A stretch of 36,380 nucleotides of DNA from Amanita rubescens (lineage: Eukaryota > Basidiomycota > Agaricomycetes > Agaricales > Amanitaceae), in the NCBI GenBank assembly GCA_015039365.1, contig WION01000534.1:1-36380 (forward strand), given 5' to 3'. A program made the translations under genes and the position numbers. Below the pieces are notes generated by a model. The model saw only the letters and a list, made by a program, of their open reading frames with translations, had not been told where the DNA came from and did no database searches. Each line of letters starts with the position of its first letter. The stretch's first letter is position 1. Of the stretch, positions 21,449-31,689 are shown one piece after another.

Positions 21449-21660
21449 AGAATATCCGACTTCTACAAATGCATTAATCAAAAGACCAGATCGATTAGAG
21501 ACTGAGGAAATCCGTGATTTGACGAAATTATTCTTGATTGGCAAAATCTTGAATTAGATGGAATTGATCGTCTATCACACAAGAAGTTGATGGAACTTCT
21601 TGATGGTCTTATTGATCAACAGGAATCGGATATAGATCCCTTCTATGATGAAACATCATA
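21449..21660 (+). pseudogene. coding-like tail after RNase H
   Basis: Beyond the RNase H stop the sequence stays coding-like. One frame reads ILDWQNLELDGIDRLSHKKL and continues, acidic, to a TAG at 21658-21660. It may be a C-terminal extension of pol separated by one mutation, or a small extra ORF. I do not know a function. Confidence 0.4.
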
Positions 21661-21683
21661 GACTTTAAATAAAGGATATCTAA

Positions 21684-21694
21684 GCGAAGGGGTG
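21684..21694 (+). other. polypurine tract of the Copia element
   Basis: GCGAAGGGGTG directly precedes the LTR start, the position and composition of a polypurine tract. Confidence 0.6.
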
Positions 21695-22032
21695 TGTTAA
21701 ATATAGAATTATATTTATAGAATGATTAACTACTGATTGACTACAATCAATGTTACTCATATCGCTCGTCATCCTTTATGTATGACATAGAGATGACATC
21801 ATAATGACATCATTATGATATCATAGTGACATCATGATAGACTCATGATCGCACCTGTATGGTGTGCTTAGCACGCCATATCTTCCATCTATACTATATG
21901 CTTACACATATGTAGACACATATTTGTTCTCTCTTAGTATATAAATCTGTCCTGTATCGTAGAATAGGACAATCCATTCTCTTCCTCTTACTATCACTAC
22001 TACGCCGAAGGGTAGTGCTAAGACTATATGCA
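21695..22032 (+). repeat. Copia 3' LTR (right end uncertain)
   Basis: It begins TGTTAAATATAG after the polypurine tract. It contains many GACATCAT/ATGATG words and a TATA box (TATATAAAT near 21940). The right end is placed at CTATATGCA because it mirrors the start, but this is weak. A consensus donor, GGTAAGC, follows at 22036. Without a 5' copy the end cannot be confirmed. Confidence 0.5.
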
Positions 22033-22056
22033 ATAGGTAAGCTATTGCACCTGCTC

Positions 22057-22740
22057 ATGCTGTGGACACGCTCTCGCGTAGACCTGTCTTCTTCGTCACC
22101 CGAAAATCCGACATGCCGCACTATCTTTCATCTGCACGGACCTGATCCCTCAGCTGAACGATTAGTGTCGTTCGAACCGAATAATCTAGCCTTCGACAGA
22201 GAAGATGTTCCTGGAACACAAGGCTGTTACATATGCGGAGGCCCGCATCATACTACCGAACATCATAGATGACGAGAAATACGTCGAAACCCAATGCATG
22301 AAGAGACCCCTCCTCCCACTTACCCGGATGCTGTAACGCAGCCACCGCCCATACCATTTGAACGAATTCCTGAACAATGTGTTACTACCGCATTGCCCGC
22401 TACTAGTATTGATTCCGCCCAACTCGAACAAGGCGAACCTTCCCCGCTTATCGAAAGAAGACGACAAGGAACAAATACTCGTCCCCCAGGTAATCGTTTT
22501 ACCACCACTACCACCGGACCCCCACCATCACAACAAAACCTTGGAAATCGCTGAGGTCAATCCACACGAGGACAGTCTACACAACCCGTCACCACTATGA
22601 CCACCTCGAATACACGAGAAGAGCGACCGACTCTTCAAGAACGTCTTACTGACAACTGCCGCCACTGCCGTCACCCCTGGCAAGGAAACGAAGACCCTTA
22701 TACCTATGACAGCGACGCCGAACATAATCGTGACACATAG
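22057..22740 (+). pseudogene. zinc-knuckle ORF of element B
   Basis: One frame covers the stretch with only two stops, TGA at 22270-22272 and 22552-22554; both fit a mutated CGA. The product has an acidic start, then CYICGGPHHTTEHH, a C-x2-C-x4-H-x4-H motif close to the Gag zinc knuckle but with a final His. It continues Pro/Thr-rich (HEETPPPTYPDAVTQPPPIP) and ends with a second Cys/His group, NCRHCRHPW. It lies directly before the polypurine tract and LTR of B, where Copia and Gypsy elements normally have RNase H or integrase. It could be a Gag-only, non-autonomous element or a 3' accessory ORF. Confidence 0.45.
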
Positions 22741-22785
22741 TCATGAGTTATTTCAATATTCGGTGAATATTGGACTTCGTATGTA

Positions 22786-22797
22786 GGAGAAGGGCTA
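22786..22797 (+). other. polypurine tract of element B
   Basis: GGAGAAGGGCTA lies directly before the TG of the LTR. Confidence 0.5.
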
Positions 22798-23195
22798 TGT
22801 TACAAATGTACGTCATGGCCTATCTTATCATTTTCGTCATCCCTCCTACATCATTGATTGCATATGCATTCCTTCTGGAACATTCATCGTTTATCATATG
22901 CTATTCCATTTTATCACATGCATGTCGATTATCACATGTAAACCGTTTCATTATCACATGCATTCCTACCTACTATATTTGCATATATACCTTGTACTAT
23001 ATAAACTACGCAAATATACGACTAGACCTCAGTCTAGTTTTAACAGTCAAAATCTGTCTTGTTATCGTCTAAGCTCCCTTGAGGACTTATCTGATAACAC
23101 CCCTATTCTTTGAACGTTCTTAAGTGCCGGAACTCCCTTGAGGAACCTATGGTACCTGATAGGCTTGACTTATCAGTGAACGAACAAACGTAACA
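22798..23195 (+). repeat. LTR of element B
   Basis: 398 bp, starting TGTTAC and ending GTAACA, perfect inverted ends. The TATA box (CTATATAAAC) is at 22998. The palindrome CTAGACCTCAGTCTAG lies shortly after it. The right third contains a partial internal duplication (CTCCCTTGAGGA twice, about 55 bases apart). The fragment at 1792-1900 is a deleted relative in opposite orientation. Confidence 0.8.
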
Positions 23196-24150
23196 ACCGT
23201 AACCATGGCTGGTCACAGAAATTTCCAGAAATGGAAAAAACTGGACTGGACCACTTATGACCGGTCTTTTGCACTCATTTACAGTCTGTGACCCATAAAA
23301 TGTTCCCACAATCACGTCAAAAAAAAATTTATCAAATTTGGCCCAGAAATGACTGAGATATACCCAAATCTTGCTTTGAAGGTAACTTGGCCAAGACATG
23401 CCCAATTTGAATGTTGTTGAGGGGAAATATAGAAGTAAATTGTCATGTGACATGATGACTAGTTATATTACTAGTAGGTACAGCAGGTTAGAGGCATTGG
23501 GGAATGTCAGATGTCTAGATGCAGTTATGGTCAGTCAAATATAGTTTTTGAAGATAACTTGGTCAAAACATGGCCAATTTGGACAAATTGTTTTTCTTTG
23601 CAAGGGTAGTATAGGATACATTGTCATATGACAATTGTTGGTCTACATCAGTCACAGCATTTTTGACACTTTTCAATGACCATCATGAATGAGTCAGGTA
23701 ACCATTCAAATCCAGCATACTCAGTAGCATAACAGAAGTTCAATCCTTGGATGTGAGGCTGTGTACACCTTTACAATGCTCCCACAACCATGACAAAAAA
23801 AAGGATCATCAACTTTGGCCCATAAATGACTAAGATATACCCAAATCATGCTGCTCCGCCTATAAAACTTGTTTTGAAGATAACTCAGCCAAAACATGAC
23901 CAATTTGGATAAATTTTTTTTTGTCTTGAAGGGGAAATGTAGGGCTACATTGCTACCTAATTATAACCAGTTCAGGACCGGTCATGACCGGTTTTCATTG
24001 GTCACAGTATTGTCAACATTTTCAAGGACCGTAACTGATCATTATTCAAAACCAGCAGGACTGTGACTGCTGGTCTTAAAATTGAAGACCGGTCACAATT
24101 CGGTCCAGTCACAGTCCTGTGACCGGTCCTGTGACTGGACCTCTGAACGC
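23196..24150. repeat. degraded M-like repeat with internal near-tandem copies
   Basis: Both flanks are rich in palindromic GACCGGTCATGACCGGT words like the M elements. The right end (GGACCTCTGAACGC, then TA) is a diverged form of the M terminus. Inside, a block around TGACTAAGATATACCCAAAT occurs at about 23335 and 23810, and a block GATAACTTGG.CAAAACATG occurs near 23376, 23550 and 23873. No clean left TIR is found. No gene is present. Confidence 0.5.
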
Positions 24151-25883
24151 TAAGCCAGACACACCTCGTTGTCACCGTCCAAGGGGCCAAGGGGTGCACA
24201 TGTGGGAACACTGCCTTTTTTGTAATAGTAGTGCATACATATTGTTGTGTCAGTATAAACACTGTAACTGTCATATCCTGTTCCAGACTCCACCCAAACC
24301 CTGGACCCCAGACCCTGATGGACACCTAACCATACCCCATGACCATTCCACACTCATTTCACAACTTGTATCAAGCCTACACCAAACCCTGAAAACTCCA
24401 TCACAACTCTGTGCCTTGGACGCCGTACCATCCTTGATATTTCACTAAGTTCCTTTCCACATACTTTCCATATGACACTTCACTTGTTTCATCCTTTGTT
24501 TCACCTTGGGCATCACTGGTATCATTGTCCCTTCATACCATATGCTCAACTCCATTTTCTGTTCCATATCTCCATAGTTTCCTCACTTAGCTAGTTCCCA
24601 TCAGAACACAGCCATAGCTTCCCTTGTTGGACTACGTATACATATAAGGCCTCACTTGTACACATACAGTAGTCCGAATATCAACTTGGATTGTGCCCCA
24701 ACTCACATTGACTCCCTGTCTTTCATCGTCTATGACTCCATCCAGACCACTCGCTCTCCAGACTCCGGTCCCAGACTCCATTTCCGGACTCCAGAGTCTT
24801 CTCCAGAAGTTTAGGCAAGATGCATGTATTGTAGCGTGGTGTAGCTTGCATGCTGAAGCCTAGCCTTTCCCCACTATGTCCTGGACTCTGTTATCCTCCA
24901 TCCTTCCCCATCCATGGCTTAGTTCCCAGGCTCCATCCCAATTAGGATCACCATCCTTACAGTAACTACCCCCAGCCCCACTGTGAATTAACACTGTAAT
25001 TGTAAATTCCAACTGATATTGCTACTTATCCACTATGTTAGAATGTAAAAAATGTGACTGGTTTCTGTCAGAATGCACCATGCCTTGCTCACTGTTAACA
25101 ACAGTGAGGAGCAACAAATGACAATATCTCCATCAATACTGGCTATTTGTGTGGCACTTTTTTGGTATGTCCCCATTAGGCATATAGGAAGGTATTTGGA
25201 ATGTTAGAATACAAATAGCATGCACCAATCATGCCACAAATAAAAGTGGTGTGCTCACCGTCTGCCATGATGAGCAGCCATATCTACACCAAAACAAGAT
25301 CTTCTTGTGGCACTTTTTGTTGATTTGTGATCACACAAAACAAAGATGAACATTGGGAGGGTCTCAACACCTCAATTGGAAAGACCCAACATGCAAGAAA
25401 GACATTATTACCTTGCTTGAAAGTGCAGGTGGATTCCATAGCCAGATTGGTGGTCAACTGTACATAGGTACAAACAATGGATTTTTTTTTTCAGCCATGG
25501 CCTCCTTGCCAACCATGCATATAAATTGTTGCATTGTGTGCTCCTCAGTGTCCACTGGCTACATACACCTGTATTCTCCCTGCGCATTCACTGGCAGCAC
25601 CCACCTTCTCCCTGTGTCTGCCTGATTCACTAGTCAGCCAAACTCAACAGCTAGATATTGATTGATGGCCTGTGCCAGCCGCTCCTTGACTTCTTACCAC
25701 AACCATCTTCTGCAAGTTTTGGGGTTTTCTCCCCCGCTGTAACTACAGACGGCTTTTGGTCCACCGTGGTTTCCTGACGCCAACTCTGAGTCTTGAGTGG
25801 GCAGCTTGTTGCTGTCTGCTAGATGCCCTGCACAATGTCTTGCCGCCTTGCCTAGTTTTTCTAGGTTTTCACGTCTACGCTTA
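24151..25883. other. gene-free stretch with one possible coding relic
   Basis: I see no conserved domain. A frame at 25353-25490 (GGSQHLNWKDPTCKKDIITL and LLESAGGFHSQIGGQLY) looks coding in composition but has no recognisable family. It is followed by low-quality frame and lacks a clear gene structure. A 12-15-bp inverted repeat (TTGCTC...GAGCAA) lies near 25078-25110. CATATAAGGC near 24650 resembles a TATA box. Confidence 0.4.
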
Positions 25884-26055
25884 GTGTTTAAAAGTCCAGT
25901 TCGGTCCGGTTTTTCATGCTATTTTTGGCACAACCAGACCCCGACTGGTTTTTCAGACTTTCCCATTTGGGTGCAACTGGACCAAAACCGGTGAAAACTG
26001 GTCTTGCAGCATTGCCAGCAGGCTGCACAACCAGTTGCAACCGGTTTTCACTCAA
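25884..26055. mobile_element. M3, left end of a TA-flanked TIR element
   Basis: TA is followed by GTGTTTAAAAGTCCAGTTCGG, then TTTTTGGCACAACC and GGTTGCAACCGG-type palindromes. It stops without a right TIR where the Helitron sequence begins. It is most similar to M5 (36270). Its missing half may be the right end at 34.08-35.07 kb. Confidence 0.7.
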
Positions 26056-26099
26056 AACTGCTTATGTAATAGTGAAAAATCGAATTTTAATAATATACA

Positions 26100-26116
26100 A
26101 GAGCTGCCTACGCTCT
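26100..26116 (-). terminator. hairpin near the Helitron 3' end
   Basis: AGAGC and GCTCT form a 5-bp stem with a 7-base loop just beyond the Rep-helicase stop codon (26137). Helitrons of many hosts have such a hairpin shortly before the terminus. Here the bases outside it do not give a standard CTRR, so assignment is tentative. Confidence 0.35.
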
Positions 26117-26136
26117 GCTCCAGCATGTAAATATTA

Positions 26137-29100
26137 CTAATGTAAAATTTTTTCGTACGTGATATTTGTTGTTTCATTTGTTGTTGCCCCGATGGTAACA
26201 TCGCAGGCTCATCTAACTCTGGATAATACTGTGTACAATTGTCCATGACTGAATACCGGTCGTGTGAGATCGATGCCAACACGATCTAATGTCAGTCCTT
26301 GGCAACTGTTGAATGTGGTAGCATATGCTGGTGCTAAGGGGAACTGTCATCGTTTTAAGTTATGTTGAGATTTTAGGATGGTTGTGAATGGAATTCTCGG
26401 TATTAATATTTCTTCTTGTCCTATGGAGTTATTTTTTAGCAAACGTGCCGTGATGATTCTTCAACCAAGATTGGTAATGAGTAGTCGTGCATTTTTTACG
26501 AGTTCTTTGTCAATGGAGAGATTCCGTAATAGTCGATAAATACAACCTTCTTTTATTGTGAGAGCATGTGCGGGCATTCCGTCAGGTGTGTGGGAGGCGA
26601 CAAAATCCAAATTGATTCACATGGAGAGATTCCTGCATCATTTGCTTCTTCTAATGAATCTGCTGCCAGATATGTTTGTGCATTCCCATGGCATTGATTT
26701 AGTATTTTTTCATTGTACATGTCCACTTGAGCATTTGTTGGAGCTAAAATAGCTCTGTTGACACAAAGGAGAGGTTGAGTTAATAATGATGAGGGGAATA
26801 TTGTGTCAATCAGTTCTTCTACAGATAGGACACAGTTCAATGTGTTTAAAGGTACTTGTTTCAAAACACCATTTCCAATTTGATCCAGGAAGTTTGTAAA
26901 TGTGGGATCATTGCTCTGTCTTATTGGTTGATGTAGAACATGTATGGCAAATTGATGCCAAAGGGAGGAGCTTTTTATTGATGCATCAATGATTTGGTTT
27001 GGTGTCCCTCTTCGAATGACAGGACATGTTTGACAGAAATCACCTTGTATAATTTTTTTTAGTTTTTTTTTTCTTTCTTTTCAACATAATAGTACTAGTC
27101 AAACATACCTAAAAGAATAATCAATTTCCCACCAAATGGTTTGTTGCATTTCATTATTTTTCTGCAGACTTCATCCACACAATGTAATACAACTTTGTTT
27201 GCCATTGGTGCCTCATCCCAAACGATTAGTTTGGCTTCTTTAATCAAATTGGATCTGGCTTCATTTCCAGTTAAAGTTGATTCCAACATTTCATGATTCT
27301 CATCAACTGGAATCTAGAAGGCACAATCATATCTTTTACATATGAGATTGATCAGTAATGGGCTTACCTTGAAAGTTGAATGAGTGGTTTTCCCTCCAGA
27401 GGACCAGAATATAATTGAGCAGCAAAAGCAGAAGTTGCTGTGGCAAGCACAATTTGATTTTGAGATCGCAGAAGATCACAAATAGTGTTGATTAATGTAG
27501 TCTTACCACAGCCTGCTTTACCATCAATGAATATGGGGGTTGGAGTTTGACTCTGAAGGTTATCCATAATATGATGGAATACATCTTGTTGGTCTTGATT
27601 AAATTGGTTTATGTAATATTCTGCACGCCTTCTCCTTTCAATTGTTTCTGGTGCCCATTGTTGGATTTCATGTTCAACTTCATTTGAATGTTGTTCTACT
27701 TGGGGAAGTCCATAGTTTTTTAGTGATTTTCCATGTTCTTCTAATAGACATGATAATGTCAGAAGTGTCATCTTGTGGTCCAGTTAGATCTTTTTTTCAT
27801 GAGATGGTGCTCATACTAACATGGGTGGCTATTTCATCATTTCCATTGAGTCGAATCTTGTAATCAAAGATTAGATGTTCTCAAAAGTTGTCCCATGTTT
27901 CTCATGGGCAAGTAATACAATCATTTGTGAGCAAATGGACAAAGAGAAGTTGTAATTCATGAGGAGTTCTCAAGTCCCCAATAGCTTCTCGCATGGCATG
28001 GAAAGCTTCTTTTTCTTCAGCAAAAATTCCTAATTCTGTTGCTAATGACTGAAAATCAGGGAATGTTCTTCCTTCATGTTGAAGAGCATCTGTAAAGGAT
28101 CAGGCAGGTTCAACTTGTAAGACAGCTCGGAGATAAAATAGTTCTCCTTGTGATGGTCGAATGGAGCTCAATCGACATAAATGATCTCGGTGTTCAATTC
28201 GTTTTACAACTTGCATTGGTTCACATTGATTTTGTATTGGAATTTCAGTAAAATATCTTGGCTGACCAATTTTTGATGTATCGATCTTCTGAAGACAGAA
28301 GATATGAAAATATTGAGTATAAAGAATGTCGTTGAAATGTTTTTGTTGACCATCATGTTCAAAAGTGCCATGTGGCCGGGAGAAATAATGTTCTAACATA
28401 GACATTGAGTTACAATCAGTGTAATGTCTATGTTGATTGTTGATTGTGAGATGGATAGGCAATGCAGTTACAGCTGGTTCTTTATGAGATATGTGGAATC
28501 CTAGAATGCGCCATGTAGCTTCACCAGCAGACAGATATTGTGCATTCCAATATTCTTGTATTTCATCAATGGCAGGTTGTCCATTGGATGTATGGATATT
28601 GTAGGCTGTATGATCTGGGCCTGTGTATTTTGTTCAATATCTGTTCAAAGTAATGATACAAACATTGTTTTTCTTACCTTTGTGTATGTATTTGAATAAG
28701 TATTGGAAAAGATGAGATGTTCCAGCAATCTCAAAATTAATGTGACAATGAAATGAACGAAGTAATGGCAGACAATGTGGAACTACCATGCTGTCTTGTT
28801 CATGTCTGCGTTGGTATAAGACACGACCATCTGTTTCTACTGTTGTGAAAGGCTGTAGATTTTGTGGGTAATGAAATCGACATGTTCTTGTTCCATCAAC
28901 TTGTGTTCTTTGGCAATATTTTGATGGAGGACGGGAAAGTGGAGGATGGTGGTGTGTCATGTACTGTCATACTAAATTTGCATCTTCTTCATTCTCAGGA
29001 ATTTCCGCAGAGATAATCTTTATATGATGGGCATGAGGTTATTTTTATTAGTTTCAAACTTCTATTAGTATTAGTTCATACTTACCTTATCAATATCGTC

Positions 29101-30473
29101 TGGGGTTATACATTCCAGTGGATATTTTATTAAGATGTGAGCATGTGGTAATCCTCTCTTTTGAAATTCGATGACATGTATGATGTAAACAGGTCGTCCA
29201 ACATTTGGGAACATTGTTTTGAGAGTATTCAATAATACTGTTAGTTTCCTTTTGAAGACTCTTGTTACAATGACAGGAACATCAGAGAAATCCTGTCCTG
29301 GTCTGAGTTGTGATGTGATTTCTGGCCATAAAGGATTGCAAGTCATTGTAACAAAAAAAGTGGGAGGGCCATAGCATGCAGCAATGGTGAGAGAGTCGGC
29401 AATTTGTTCTGATACCCAGCATCGTGAACCTAAGAATGAAGCAGGCAAGTAAACATTTTCAGAATCTGATATGTTGTCACTGTTCATTAATGATCCATCT
29501 TCTTCTTTGACTCAATTTTGATTATTTCGTATGAAATTCAGTCAACAGTCCATTTCACGTGAAAACATGTCAACAATGTATTCACCACATAACCGGCCCA
29601 TTTGTTGAAATCGTTCTTCTCTTAATAAATGGGCATGGTAAAACCATATCTGTGTGGATGAACATTGATCGTCATCTTGTCCTGTTCTTGAGGTCATATT
29701 ATTTGATGTTCCCCATCCTAATGAACCATGAGGGAAAAGTAATGGGTAAGCTAATGGCTCCCATAGTCGACTGCTTGTTGGAATATAAAATGATTCATTG
29801 GAATTGGTTTGAACGACCATTGTTCATGGTCTTACTTGTGAAACTGTTGTATTATTGTATGAGACTATTGCAGCCATTTCTTGTGTATTTCCATCAGATA
29901 GTGTCAGTTGTGCTCTTGGAATTACATCTGAAGGAAGATTGGATAAGACAGTAAGACTGCGTATGAATGGATTGATGCGGAGCAAGGCTGTTTTCACAGA
30001 AGATATCCATTCCATTGGCAATTGTGATGCCCAATTGGCATGTGGAAGTTCTGTATCCATGAAACCATCATGAAGTAACCAGCGGATGACAGAATTTGCA
30101 TGATTGGGTCTGATTCGATGATAAACTTTTCCTTGGATTGCAACAAAGCTGGATGATGCAGATGTGTTAGGAAATGCATGTGTCATTTCCAATGATGCGA
30201 AGGAGAAAATTAAGTTCAAGATTCAAGAATGTTTTGAGAAATTGGGATGATTGAGAAAAGTTTGAAACTCTGTTGGCAAAGCAGGTAGAGCAGTCACAGT
30301 GTGAAACTTTGATCCTTTAGGGCCACAGCAGAACCCCGCTTTCTCTCCCGTCAACAGAGGGATTTGACACACTGTACATTTGTGTTGGTGATTAGCACGG
30401 ATTGCTCCCCATTGAAGGCGACAGTGAGAAATAGGAGCTATTTCCCACTTATTTATTGACTGTAAGTGAAAGT
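26137..30473 (-). pseudogene. Helitron Rep-helicase
   Basis: The N-terminal Cys region reads CTVCQIPLLTGEKAGFCCGP. The Helitron-like N-domain contains LFPHGSLGWG. The Rep domain has FVTMTCNPLWPEI, the HUH motif PHAH (29150-29131) and the catalytic pair in QYLFKYIHKG (about 28707-28678). The SF1B helicase has Walker A GKAGCGKT (27527-27504), VWDEAPM, GDFCQTCPV and the C-terminal block [11 protein letters not shown]. Four introns are inferred: 29085-29018, 27820-27772, 27367-27314 and 27108-27043. Twelve in-frame TGA codons occur and no confident TAA or TAG. Frame changes lie near 27390 and 26640. The start is uncertain: an acceptor-like CTTACAG precedes the first clear codons, so an upstream exon is possible. 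Confidence 0.9.
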
Positions 30474-30479
30474 TCAATC

Positions 30480-30898
30480 AAGGAAGCAATATTGAACATT
30501 ATACAAATACAGGATCCATATATTTTTCTTTCTTGAATCTGACAGTTGTACAAATGATGGAGGAAGAAAACAGAACATAGACTATTTGGAACTTTTCCAA
30601 TTCTTTCCTTTAAAGTTTTTCGCCAACAGCATTTCAACATCATTTTCCATAACCGGCGAGGAACCTGATTCAATCAATAGTGGTTGAAGAAGAAATGCTT
30701 CCACTCTCCATCGATCTAGACATATTTGTATCGATCAAGGACGGTTGCTAGGCAACTCAATCAAACATGTGCAAATAGTTCATAGGCAAACTTATGGACA
30801 GGTTTGATTCTGCAGTCTCTTTTGCATTATGTGACTTCTCAGTTCTATATTGCAAGTTCTAATGTCAAAAAAGATTTGAAGACTTGGAGTAGTAGTAC
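30480..30898 (-). other. spacer between the two Helitron genes
   Basis: On the minus strand this is the downstream side of the OB-fold-like gene and the upstream side of Rep-helicase. It could hold a promoter or a first non-conserved exon. A frame at 30673-30449 has no recognisable domain. Confidence 0.4.
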
Positions 30899-31653
30899 TT
30901 ACTGTGTTGAAACATAAGCTGAGAACTTCCTTTTCTTTCCATCAGCGTTACGGTCTCGACCATCTTCTATTTGCATGGAAGGATTAGGTTGAAGATTGAA
31001 CAAAATAGATTCCAGAGAAACTCGTAACAGCCCATTATTGGTCTTGGAATGGCAGACACCAAAAAAGTGAATGCAACTTCAAAGCAAGGGAAGTGTCGTA
31101 TTCTTCCATCTTCCAGTCCCTGTTTCAAAAAGACATCTATTGAAAGGCTTAGAGTCATGGTAAAAGAGAAATCTATGAAAACAACCTACTGGATGGTAGA
31201 AAGTTGCTGTGCATCCTGAATGTAGTCCGATACCTGCACGTTTATGAAACGTGTCAATGAAGTTCCATCCTGTTCTTGATTTGGGTCAGATGAGGAAGTT
31301 ATGACATGTCCGACTCCCATAACGAATGGATAAAGAATATTTGGAAGATGTTCATCGTAGTTATCATCGTCAGGATGTCCTGGCATCGGGCTTACTAATG
31401 AAGCCTCCAGTAGTGTCTTGGATCCTACAGCACCTTTTGCAATGACGAAAGCGACTGTGTTGTTGGGAAGAATGGAATAATTTGCAGATGAACACCAAAC
31501 TCGTAATTCAGCAGGAATTGGCTTGTCATTTGAACATTGCACTGCGGTCGTATAAAAACAATGATGCCAGACACTACCACCTTGACTTTTGGAAGAGGAT
31601 TCAATGTGACCGTCGGCTAAAGCTAGAAAACCGAGGAAAAAGAAAGAGGACAT
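30899..31653 (-). pseudogene. OB-fold-like (RPA-type) companion gene of the Helitron
   Basis: The gene starts with ATG (31653-31651) and has two exons, 31653-31190 and 31136-30899. The 53-nt intron is GTAGGT...CAATAG. It encodes about 233 residues. Recognisable pieces are ELRVWCSSANYSI, NTVAFVIAKGAVG, VSDYIQDAQQLSTIQ, then RWKNTTLPLL and HFFGVCHSKTNNGLL, with a basic end GKKRKFSAY. The beta-rich segment around HFFGVCHS resembles an OB-fold of single-stranded DNA-binding proteins; that assignment comes from memory of fungal Helitrons that carry RPA-like genes. One in-frame TGA (31081-31079) breaks exon 2. It probably acted with Rep-helicase on single-stranded intermediates. Confidence 0.6.
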
Positions 31654-31689
31654 TTTTCCAGAGGGATTTGCCAAATTCACTGTATTTAA

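Larger units (their letters stand above)
15944..22032 (+). mobile_element. Ty1/Copia retrotransposon, 5' LTR missing
   Basis: The domain order Gag, protease, integrase, reverse transcriptase, RNase H is that of Ty1/Copia. A polypurine tract and a 3' LTR starting TGTTAAATATAG follow. I searched the left side for the same LTR and found none, so the 5' LTR is lost or the element is recombined. The body carries at least ten frame changes; one lies at an eight-A run (18646-18653). It is therefore a dead copy. Its codons are AT-richer than those of the Gypsy element. Confidence 0.85.

Noticed and set aside
24119..24448. 109-codon frame with Pro-rich end
   Set aside because: It begins inside an M-like repeat, and the antisense frame is equally open. 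No support for a gene.
28645..28690. A fifth intron in Rep-helicase (GGTAAG ... GAACAG)
   Set aside because: Removing it puts the following conserved block (from TGPDHT through IDEIQEYW) out of frame. Reading through keeps the frame with one TGA.
26137..30473. Alternative genetic code with TGA read as an amino acid, since all stops are TGA
   Set aside because: TGA sits at expected Arg positions, not Trp, and other genes in the window use TGG for Trp. CpG decay explains it with fewer assumptions.
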